From the NCBI GenBank assembly GCA_023301645.1, contig JALZUH010000224.1, positions 1 through 5,048 of the forward strand: DNA of 5,048 nt, in the 5' to 3' direction. Positions 1 through 4,973 of the stretch are shown in pieces; position 1 is the first letter of the stretch; each line of letters begins with the position of its first letter. The notes under the pieces are model-generated. The model was not told the origin of the DNA, searched no databases, and worked only from the letters and a program-made list of their open reading frames with translations. The translations under genes were made by a program, and so were the position numbers. Origin of the DNA: Akkermansiaceae bacterium (GTDB taxonomy: Bacteria > Verrucomicrobiota > Verrucomicrobiia > Verrucomicrobiales > Akkermansiaceae).

Positions 1-20
1 AGCTCTACTATCGCTTTTTA

Positions 21-49
21 TTCACGATATTACAACCCAATACCGTGAA
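21..49. repeat. 29-bp hairpin repeat, copy 1
   Basis: The element is an inverted repeat: TTCACGATATT (21-31), a 7-nt centre ACAACCC (32-38), then AATACCGTGAA (39-49). The arms pair over 11 positions with a single A/C mismatch. Copy 2 begins exactly 52 bp later and agrees at 26 of 29 positions; all three differences are in the central 7 nt. The conserved arms and variable loop suggest that a folded nucleic acid or a dimeric protein site is under selection. The family is not recognised, and the array may continue to the left of the window. Confidence 0.8.
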
Positions 50-72
50 TGATACTATCATATGGACAAATA

Positions 73-101
73 TTCACGATATTGACACCCAATACCGTGA
101 A
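73..101. repeat. 29-bp hairpin repeat, copy 2
   Basis: Both arms are the same as in copy 1 (TTCACGATATT at 73-83, AATACCGTGAA at 91-101), with the centre GACACCC at 84-90. A 23-nt unrelated stretch (50-72) separates it from copy 1, and another 23-nt stretch (102-124) separates it from the degenerate third copy. The two 23-nt stretches show no similarity to each other. Confidence 0.8.
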
Positions 102-124
102 ACAATCAGTTTTAGAGCACCCAT

Positions 125-153
125 TTCACGATATCCCATCCAGCAAGCCTCAC
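125..153. repeat. Degenerate third copy of the 29-bp repeat
   Basis: TTCACGATAT at 125-134 matches the first 10 nt of the repeat and sits exactly 52 bp after the start of copy 2. The remaining 19 nt do not match, so the right arm is lost or was never present. No fourth copy is seen at the next 52-bp step (about 177). The array therefore decays towards the right and ends here. Confidence 0.55.
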
Positions 154-245
154 CGAAAGTGCAGTAATTAAGCAAGGCTGACTCCCTCAAATCACGAGCG
201 AAACTACCTCAATAGCTCCTCACAAAAACCCACCCCAACAACCAA

Positions 246-339
246 TTCATGAACGCCATGAGTCATATTCATGAATGAGATTCATGCGTAAAGCGTTGAT
301 CTTGAATGAACTAAGTGTTTTACTGCATTTGTCATGAAT
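246..339. promoter_or_regulatory. Cluster of TTCATGAA palindromes, possible operator
   Basis: TTCATGAA at 246-253 and ATTCATGAAT at 267-276 are perfect palindromes with centres 22 bp apart, about two helical turns. Half sites follow as ATTCATG (280-286) and CATGAAT (333-339). Several copies in under 100 bp, upstream of the first gene of a likely operon, fit binding sites of a dimeric regulator. The sequence is AT-rich and short palindromes can occur by chance. The regulator is unknown. Confidence 0.35.
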
Positions 340-358
340 ATTTCTTCGTTGTGACAAT
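329..358 (+). promoter_or_regulatory. Weak candidate promoter for the phosphoesterase operon
   Basis: TTGTCA at 329-334 (5 of 6 to the sigma-70 -35 consensus) lies 18 nt before GACAAT at 353-358 (4 of 6 to the -10 consensus). It would start a transcript near 365 with a leader of roughly 75 nt. The last TTCATGAA half site (333-339) overlaps the -35 box, as a repressor site would. The match is modest and other placements in this leader are possible. Confidence 0.2.
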
Positions 359-439
359 AGTTTATCAGATTTTGGTCCAAGTGCGCGTTACCGTTCACTT
401 TGGTAATCCCATTTCATCATATCGAGCCGAGTCACCCAC

Positions 440-1168
440 ATGTCTAAAATAGCGATCATATCAGATATTCACGCAAACCTCACTGCCTTGGAAGAGGTGC
501 TGAAGGATGCGGAGAATAATGGGGTCTCTTCTTACGCGTGCTTGGGAGATATCGTTGGCTACGGGCCTAATCCAGCCGAGTGCGTGACGAAGATTCAGGA
601 GATGAAGTGCGCATGCGTTAAGGGTAACCACGATGAGTATGTGACCAATAGCTACGATCTCACTAGCTTCAACAGTGAGGCAAGACTAGCTCTCGAGTGG
701 ACTAGGGGCAAATTAAGCGAGGGACAAAAAGAATGGCTGGGGAACCTGCCATACACACGCAGACTTGGGCGGAACATGCTAGTCCACGCGACCCTTAAAA
801 ATCCTGAGCAGTGGGATTATGTGAGGAATAGTTTCGATGCTTCTATTATGATGGGTCACCAGAAAACCCCTATTTGCTTCTATGGGCACACTCACATGCC
901 AGTCGCCTATGAGAAGAGTGGTGCTTCAGCTCAGAGGGTAGATACGAGTCTAATCCAGCTCCAAGAGGGAAGTAAGTATCTCATTAACGTGGGGTCGGTG
1001 GGTCAGTCACGCGACGGTGATCCTAAGGCGTCGTATATCATTTTTGACCGTGCAGCCCGAACGATTGAATTCCGCAGGGTAAACTACGACATTCACTACG
1101 TAGCCGATGAGATCGGTAACAATAACCTTCCTCGCTCTTTGGCTAATCGCCTCATAGAGGCGAGTTAA
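440..1168 (+). CDS. Metallophosphoesterase, YfcE/MJ0936-like
   Basis: A 242-residue soluble calcineurin-type phosphoesterase with two metal ions, likely acting in the cytoplasm because no signal peptide is seen. The full motif set is present in order: DIH (D9, H11), GDIVGYGPNP (D37), GNHDE (N63, H64), VHAT (H116) and GHTHMP (H150, H152). The INVGSVGQSRDGDP segment at 182-195 is typical of the Metallophos_2 subgroup. The length is full, so the enzyme should be active. Family members hydrolyse phosphodiesters or phosphomonoesters, and the natural substrate cannot be read from sequence. The ATG at 440 sits seven codons before the first metal ligand, the usual place; no Shine-Dalgarno sequence precedes it. 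It is the first gene of a close-packed run, 15 nt before the next gene. Confidence 0.92.
   Translation: MSKIAIISDIHANLTALEEVLKDAENNGVSSYACLGDIVGYGPNPAECVTKIQEMKCACVKGNHDEYVTNSYDLTSFNSEARLALEWTRGKLSEGQKEWLGNLPYTRRLGRNMLVHATLKNPEQWDYVRNSFDASIMMGHQKTPICFYGHTHMPVAYEKSGASAQRVDTSLIQLQEGSKYLINVGSVGQSRDGDPKASYIIFDRAARTIEFRRVNYDIHYVADEIGNNNLPRSLANRLIEAS
1147..1163 (+). other. Small hairpin at the 3' end of the phosphoesterase gene
   Basis: TCGCCTC (1147-1153) and GAGGCGA (1157-1163) form a perfect 7-bp GC-rich stem with a 3-nt loop, overlapping the last codons. No T-run follows, so it is not an intrinsic terminator. It could slow ribosomes or protect a processed mRNA end between the first and second genes. 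Chance is also possible. Confidence 0.3.
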
Positions 1169-1183
1169 AACATTCATCATATC

Positions 1184-1474
1184 ATGTCTAATCTAATTCA
1201 TTTTGAAGTGCAACGAGGCCAAGTGGTCTGTGACTGCATGGAGGAAACTTATCAGTTTATTTCCCAAAACCTCGGCTACTTACATGAGCAGCTATTACCC
1301 GTGCGGGATGAGTTGCTTGGCGCTGGTGATTTCACCTTTATTTGCCATGAAGAGAACTGGACCTTCGCAGCACGCGTCGACAAGGCTGAGCTAGGCCGAG
1401 TTTCTATAGGTAGTGGCATTATCAAGGACGGCAATAGTTCCTCGTATGATGAGGTCTTAGAGAGATTAGCTTAA
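1184..1474 (+). CDS. Hypothetical protein, 96 residues, between phosphoesterase and roadblock genes
   Basis: I do not recognise this protein. It is small and soluble, with no signal peptide or membrane segment. The sequence suggests an alpha/beta fold: short strands near residues 3-7 and 12-16, a long helix about 18-45, strands around 49-54 and 58-64, and a short terminal helix. It has three cysteines, two in a Cys-Asp-Cys pair (16 and 18) and one at 54, which is too few and too irregular for a clear metal motif. It starts 15 nt after the phosphoesterase stop and ends 27 nt before the roadblock gene, so it is very likely co-transcribed with both and may be a partner of one of them. A second frame inside it (1203-1394) is a shadow. 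The ATG at 1184 has no Shine-Dalgarno sequence; a GAGG 23 nt upstream is too far away. Confidence 0.75.
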   Translation: MSNLIHFEVQRGQVVCDCMEETYQFISQNLGYLHEQLLPVRDELLGAGDFTFICHEENWTFAARVDKAELGRVSIGSGIIKDGNSSSYDEVLERLA

Positions 1475-1501
1475 TCACCCCATTACACTAGAACGACTAT
1501 T

Positions 1502-2215
1502 ATGAACGCGGATGTCATTGATCTCATTTATCAAAACGAGGAGGTAATCGGTTTAGCCGTTTTCTCTCGCGAGGGGACTCTCATCGAAAACCAGCTGTCT
1601 ATTGATGAGAATTCATTAACCATCGTAGCCAAAACCATCGCTCATATTGCGGGCGGGCTAGGTAGGGCTAACCGCACCCTTAAGGGCTTCATGCTGAAGT
1701 CAGACAGGCTTACTCTTATGATCTCTGTGTTCGATGACAGTATTCTACTACTCGAGCTATCAAGCCCGTTCTCGGCTGATAAAATTGAGAAAAACTTACG
1801 ATCTCTCATAAGTGGCAGCACTTCATTAGTTGGTTCTCTCCCCCAAGCAGCCCAGCCTAGCCAACCTGCCCAGTCTCCTGTCATGCAGGTCGGAGCGTCA
1901 GCCGTAGCTGATGAGCCTAAGAAGCTCCCAGTCATCACCCCTGAGGCTGAGGTCGCGCTACCGCCAGCGAATTTGATTAGTTTTCCCGAGTATAAGTCCA
2001 GCATTGCTAAGCTCATGAAGCGCGTGGCCCCAGGTGGTGTGGCTGATAAAATGATCGCTGAGGTGCTAGCTGCTGCATCCGTAGATATGAATAGCAAGGA
2101 CATCGATCGAGACCTTGCCATCCATCTAGGTGAGCAAATCGTCGCTAAAATCCCCAATGCTGGCAGAAGAAAAATGATAGCTAAGGAATATCATATGCTT
2201 TCTCAGAACTTCTAA
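1502..2215 (+). CDS. Roadblock/LC7-like protein with C-terminal helical region
   Basis: A 237-residue cytoplasmic protein in three parts. Residues 1-105 have the roadblock/LC7 pattern of MglB-type proteins: a strand pair at about 14-31 (GLAVFSREGTLIEN), a long helix at 36-60, a strand pair at about 62-87 and a closing helix at 91-103. Residues 108-160 form a Pro/Ala/Gln-rich flexible linker. Residues 163-237 are mainly helical, with a short VAPGGVADKMI segment and a basic GRRKMIAKEY near the end; this loosely recalls helical tails found on some bacterial signalling proteins, but I cannot name the family. Roadblock proteins usually dimerise and act on Ras-like GTPases such as MglA; no GTPase is visible here. 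It lies 27 nt after the orphan gene and 47 nt before the ammonium channel. The roadblock call rests on fold-like pattern, not on a sharp motif. Confidence 0.7.
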   Translation: MNADVIDLIYQNEEVIGLAVFSREGTLIENQLSIDENSLTIVAKTIAHIAGGLGRANRTLKGFMLKSDRLTLMISVFDDSILLLELSSPFSADKIEKNLRSLISGSTSLVGSLPQAAQPSQPAQSPVMQVGASAVADEPKKLPVITPEAEVALPPANLISFPEYKSSIAKLMKRVAPGGVADKMIAEVLAAASVDMNSKDIDRDLAIHLGEQIVAKIPNAGRRKMIAKEYHMLSQNF

Positions 2216-2262
2216 TTCTTTCCCATTCAGCCCAATAACCTCAACCGAACAAAACCCAACAC

Positions 2263-3588
2263 GTGAAATTAAACTTACTAACGACATCTTTGCTTAGCCT
2301 TCTGGCCGCGCAACCCTCGCTGCATGCAGCTGGCGCCCAGTCCCAGTCCCTGCCTCCAGCTGACATCACGTTCTTACTCTTTGCCTCAGCTCTGGTATTC
2401 CTGATGCAGGCAGGATTCTGTTTGATCGAGATGGGATTTTCGCGTGCTAAAAATGCGATTAACATTGTGATGAAAAACGTCTGCGACATGTCGGTGGGAA
2501 CACTCGGCTTTTTCTTCGTAGGCTTCGGGCTGATGTTTGGCTGGTCACAAGGCGGGGTTATAGGTCTTGGGAACTTTGGATTCAGTAGTGAGTATGCTAG
2601 TGATAGCGCAGTTTGGATCTTTTTCCTCTTCCAGGCGATGTTTGCGGCTACTACCGTGACCATTTCCTCCGGTGCGATGGCTGAGAGAACGTATTTCCCC
2701 GGCTACCTCCTCTATGCGTCTATCGCCTGTATGTTTATTTACCCGTTCTTTGGCCATTGGGTCTGGGGTGGTTCTGCTATCGATTACGGATTTGGCGGAG
2801 GCCAAGGCTGGTTAGCAGCTCTCGGGTTCTCTGATTTCGCAGGCTCGACAGTGGTGCACGCCGTTGGTGGGTCATTTGCCCTAGCTGGTATTCTTGTGAT
2901 TGGACCAAGAAAAGGTCGTTTCCTCGATGACGGTAGTGAGCGAATCTTCGCAGGCCATAGCATTCCTTTGAGTGCGCTGGGTCTGTTCTTACTCTTTTTC
3001 GGATGGTTTGGATTCAATGGCGGATCTCAGCTTACCGCATCTAATGTAGGTGGAGTTTCTGTTGGTTACATTGCGGTGAATACCATGCTGGCAGGTTGTG
3101 CGGCCTTGGTTTCAGGACTCATCGTCCACTGGATCGTAAAAGGCTGGGCGGACCCTGAGTCAGCTATTAACGGAGCTCTCGGTGGCCTTGTAGGTATTAC
3201 CGCATGTTGTAACGTTGTTGCCCCATGGGCAGCAGTCGTCATCGGTATTATCTGCGGTATGATTACCGTTTTCGGTGGTAGCATCCTCCTTAAGTGCAAG
3301 CTTGATGATGCTGTAGGCGCTGTTCCAGTTCACCTCTTCTGCGGTATATTTTGCACGCTGAGTGTGAGTATGTTTAATAAAAATGGAGCCTTTGAAAACA
3401 TTGGTGTGCAGGCTATCGGAGCATTCCTCATTCCAGTATGTGCATTCATGGTATCGTGGCTTGTTTTCCAGATTATCAATAAAACAGTCGGCCTTCGTGC
3501 TACTGATGAGGCGCAGGAGCAAGGGCTCGACTTCTCTGAGCACTCTGCAACGGCCTATCCAGACTTTGCGACTAACGAGGACGTATAA
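2263..3588 (+). CDS. amt: Ammonium transporter, Amt/MEP/Rh family
   Basis: A 441-residue inner-membrane channel for ammonium, active as a trimer. A signal peptide (about 1-23, ending LHA-A) precedes roughly 11 membrane segments, as in E. coli AmtB. Key residues by alignment to AmtB: the gate phenylalanines F123 and F127 (FQAMF), recruitment-site W168 (HWVWGG) and S255 (FNGGS), D191 and first pore His H199 (DFAGSTVVH), and second pore His H357 (DDAVGAVPVHLFCG). A glycine common after the second His is Leu here. The C-terminal tail keeps GLRAT and GLDFSEHSATAY, related to the segment that meets GlnK in other Amts, though the usual EHGE reads EHSA. The start is GTG; the next in-frame Met (48) falls inside the first membrane helix and would remove the signal peptide. 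No GlnK gene or sigma-54 promoter is seen next to it. Probably the last gene of the run that starts at 440. Confidence 0.96.
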   Translation: MKLNLLTTSLLSLLAAQPSLHAAGAQSQSLPPADITFLLFASALVFLMQAGFCLIEMGFSRAKNAINIVMKNVCDMSVGTLGFFFVGFGLMFGWSQGGVIGLGNFGFSSEYASDSAVWIFFLFQAMFAATTVTISSGAMAERTYFPGYLLYASIACMFIYPFFGHWVWGGSAIDYGFGGGQGWLAALGFSDFAGSTVVHAVGGSFALAGILVIGPRKGRFLDDGSERIFAGHSIPLSALGLFLLFFGWFGFNGGSQLTASNVGGVSVGYIAVNTMLAGCAALVSGLIVHWIVKGWADPESAINGALGGLVGITACCNVVAPWAAVVIGIICGMITVFGGSILLKCKLDDAVGAVPVHLFCGIFCTLSVSMFNKNGAFENIGVQAIGAFLIPVCAFMVSWLVFQIINKTVGLRATDEAQEQGLDFSEHSATAYPDFATNEDV

Positions 3589-3607
3589 TCATCTTCACCC
3601 ATTCTAC

Positions 3608-3637
3608 AAAAAGCCCATTGGAAACAATGGGCTTTTT
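3608..3637. terminator. Bidirectional intrinsic terminator between amt and the LysR-type gene
   Basis: AAGCCCATTG (3611-3620) and CAATGGGCTT (3625-3634) form a perfect stem around a GAAA tetraloop, extended to 13 bp by AAA/TTT pairs on the outside. Six T follow on the plus strand (3633-3638), and five T on the minus strand (complement of 3608-3612). It lies 20 nt after the amt stop and about 34 nt beyond the stop of the convergent regulator, so it can end both transcripts. Confidence 0.92.
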
Positions 3638-3670
3638 TCGGATCTGGTGCTAACGGCTTAGCCCAAATCT

Positions 3671-4573
3671 TCACGAGAAAGCAATCGATGCTAAAAACTC
3701 CCTTACATTCTGTGAATGATTGGCATTGAGTGGGCTGGCGATTGCTATTTTTTGCGAATAGCTTTCTTTGAGTTTTACCTGTCGGAGTAGTTTCCTGTTG
3801 TAAAAGAGGCTGAGAGATCTCTTCGGGACAATCGATACGCCGTGACCGAGGGCTACGAGGTGGTTGATGAGGTCGAAATTCGGGATCTCCATGATGGCAT
3901 TACACTCTACGTCCTCTTGTCGGAGCCAGCTTTTGATTTGGTGGTGGGTGATGTCATTCCGATCAGGAAGAATCCACTTTTGCTGCCCTGCCCATTTCTG
4001 GAAGCTCTTCATAGAGGGTTCAGGGTTTTTGCTACTAGTGAGTAGGATGAATTGGTCATCGACGAGCTCATGAATGGTCGCAATTTTATCGAGCTCATGC
4101 GTGTAGGGCAAAATGGCGACATCGACTTGATTAGTTTGTAGTCGCTTGATGATCATCTGCTGGGGGTGCTGGGCGACGCGGAGGTTTACATCATCGATCA
4201 CCTCTTGCTTTCTGATAAAGCCAGGAATGTGTGCGTTAGATAAGCTCTCCGCTAAATCAAGCTGGATGTATTTAGGTGAGTCCGCGAGACGCAAGGCAGA
4301 CACAGCCGCCTCGATGGTCCTGGGTATCGAGGCGGTGTTTTCTAGGAATTCTAAGCCGAGAGGGGTGATCGTAATCTTGCGTGTGCTGCGTTCGAAAAGG
4401 GTCACCCCGATCTTAGTCTCGATCGTCTTTAGTTTCTTTGATAAACTGCTTTGCGACATTCCCGCACTCTCAGATGCCTTTGTGATCGAGCCATGAATGT
4501 AGATCATATGCAGCAGATTTATATCTTCTATACTAATGCCGCTATTTATTCCCATGGGGAATGAATAAATCAT
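3671..4573 (-). CDS. LysR-type transcriptional regulator
   Basis: A 300-residue DNA-binding regulator of normal length for the family. Residues about 17-76 hold the winged helix-turn-helix with the classic order: LLHMIYIHGSITKASESAGM, SQSSLSKKLKTIE, then GVTLFERSTRKITITPLG. A linker helix follows to about 98, then a periplasmic-binding-protein-like effector domain (100-300) with the usual VDVAILPY (150-157) and VALGHGVSIVPKRS (240-253) landmarks. The effector is unknown. It is transcribed divergently from the ferredoxin gene with 44 nt between starts, the standard layout for a LysR protein controlling its neighbour and itself. The start could be Met1 (4573) or Met7 (4555); both fit the family. 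Met1 gives ten more residues before the helix-turn-helix than many members, and the candidate operator covers either start. Confidence 0.93.
   Translation of the reverse strand: MIYSFPMGINSGISIEDINLLHMIYIHGSITKASESAGMSQSSLSKKLKTIETKIGVTLFERSTRKITITPLGLEFLENTASIPRTIEAAVSALRLADSPKYIQLDLAESLSNAHIPGFIRKQEVIDDVNLRVAQHPQQMIIKRLQTNQVDVAILPYTHELDKIATIHELVDDQFILLTSSKNPEPSMKSFQKWAGQQKWILPDRNDITHHQIKSWLRQEDVECNAIMEIPNFDLINHLVALGHGVSIVPKRSLSLFYNRKLLRQVKLKESYSQKIAIASPLNANHSQNVREFLASIAFS
4306..4335. other. Perfect 10-bp inverted repeat inside the LysR-type gene
   Basis: CCGCCTCGAT (4306-4315) and ATCGAGGCGG (4326-4335) pair perfectly around a 10-nt loop. On the plus strand it is followed by TGTTTTCT, so it looks like a modest terminator antisense to the regulator gene. 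On the sense side it covers codons of about residues 80-89 in the linker helix. It may be a chance effect of codon choice, or it may stop antisense transcription. Confidence 0.4.
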
Positions 4574-4595
4574 ATACTTTCACAAATGGGAATAA
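4546..4595. promoter_or_regulatory. Candidate LysR operator over the divergent promoter region
   Basis: TTATTCCCAT (4546-4555) and ATGGGAATAA (4586-4595) are perfect 10-bp inverted copies with centres 40 bp apart. Inside lies the palindrome ATTCCC-ATG-GGGAAT (4548-4562), which contains the T-N11-A pattern (T4549 to A4561) typical of LysR-type sites. ATTTATTC (4544-4551) also mirrors GAATAAAT (4563-4570). The GGGAAT units at 4557 and 4588 are 31 bp apart, about three helical turns, as expected for a tetramer covering two sites on one DNA face. Possible -10 boxes overlap here: TATACT (4573-4578) towards the ferredoxin and TATGAT (complement of 4569-4574) towards the regulator; both lack good -35 partners. 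Confidence 0.6.
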
Positions 4596-4617
4596 GATAT
4601 TCTGATACGCTATCTCT

Positions 4618-4848
4618 ATGGCTGATACTGCAGATAAAAATGAAAACAACGTCCCGGGCTCCCTTTATAACGACTACAGCTGTATAGACTGTGGGCTCTG
4701 CCCCGAGATTGCTCCGCAGTTCTTCACCCGAGACGATGACGAGGGTTATAGCTACGTTTACAAACAACCCGCAACACCAGATGAGCGTAAAAAAGCGCTA
4801 GTGGCTATCGAGTCCTGCCCGACAGAGTCTATCGGCTTTGATGGGTAG
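4618..4848 (+). CDS. Small [4Fe-4S] ferredoxin
   Basis: A 76-residue cytoplasmic electron carrier with one [4Fe-4S] cluster. The ligands are visible: C22, C25 and C28 in CIDCGLCPE, and C67 in ESCPTESIG. No second cluster motif is present, as in single-cluster ferredoxins of Bacillus or Thermotoga type. The region between (35-66) is acidic, with DDDEGYSYV, as usual for partner docking, and the N-terminus carries about 18 extra polar residues. The ATG at 4618 is supported by length and by the short gap to the divergent regulator; no Shine-Dalgarno sequence precedes it. The redox partner is not in the window. The neighbouring LysR-type protein probably governs expression. Confidence 0.93.
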   Translation: MADTADKNENNVPGSLYNDYSCIDCGLCPEIAPQFFTRDDDEGYSYVYKQPATPDERKKALVAIESCPTESIGFDG

Positions 4849-4879
4849 GCAAAACACCACTCCCGACCCACTCCCTCAC

Positions 4880-4905
4880 ATTCTTTCAAATCGACTTGAG
4901 AGAAT
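4880..4905 (+). terminator. Possible weak terminator or mRNA-end hairpin after the ferredoxin gene
   Basis: ATTCTTTCAA (4880-4889) and TTGAGAGAAT (4896-4905) pair over 10 positions, one of them U-G, around a 6-nt loop. It starts 31 nt after the ferredoxin stop. No T-run follows, so a true intrinsic terminator is doubtful. Two smaller stems follow: TACAC/GTGTA (4905-4920) and ATCGG/CCGAT (4962-4975). Confidence 0.35.
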
Positions 4906-4973
4906 ACACACTTGGGTGTAGGGTGGCGCGGCTTTTGGGCAGTATTGGCAGGATTGATAAGATCGGTTCTCCG

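Larger units (their letters stand above)
154..439. other. Gene-free leader upstream of the phosphoesterase operon
   Basis: No credible gene was found on either strand. From 154 to 240 the sequence is unremarkable. From 246 to 339 it carries TTCATGAA palindromes and half sites. From 377 to 407 it can form two mutually exclusive short hairpins: CCAAGTG (377-383) with CACTTTGG (396-403, one bulged base), or GTTACC (387-392) with GGTAAT (402-407, one G-T pair). The operon promoter should lie here. No recognised riboswitch was identified. Confidence 0.5.

Noticed and set aside
21..101. Integron attC sites as an explanation for the hairpin repeats.
   Set aside because: The arms end in TTCACG/CGTGAA and lack the RYYYAAC and GTTRRRY core sites; no cassette-like genes lie between them.
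21..153. Calling the left-edge repeats a CRISPR array.
   Set aside because: Only two full copies are visible, spacers are 23 bp, the centre of the repeat varies between neighbours, and no cas gene is in the window. Kept as a finding rather than a CRISPR feature.
3..167. Frame open from the left edge to a TAA at 165-167, possibly the end of an upstream gene.
   Set aside because: It runs through the hairpin repeats, and because 52 is not a multiple of 3 the copies are read in different frames. The 54-residue peptide shows no domain-like pattern, so non-coding repeats are the simpler reading.
2216..2262. Sigma-54 promoter or nitrogen-control site in front of the ammonium channel gene.
   Set aside because: No TGGCAC-N5-TTGC pattern or NtrC-like palindrome is present in the 47-nt gap.
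2241..2663. Minus-strand frame opposite the start of the ammonium channel gene, and similar ones at 1642-2157 and 3160-3543.
   Set aside because: They lie wholly or mainly over well-supported plus-strand genes, have low-complexity or unbalanced composition and no family-like motifs. They are shadows.
4065..4108. Repeated GAGCTCATG string in the regulator gene.
   Set aside because: Both copies come from His-Glu-Leu codons in the protein; this is explained by coding.
3842..4496. Plus-strand frames opposite the regulator gene (3842-4045, 3864-4073, 4146-4496).
   Set aside because: The minus-strand frame encodes a complete LysR-type protein with all landmarks; these are antisense shadows.
4570..4767. 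Minus-strand frame of 65 codons over the ferredoxin gene.
   Set aside because: It overlaps the cysteine-motif-bearing ferredoxin and the divergent promoter region, and shows no protein-like features.
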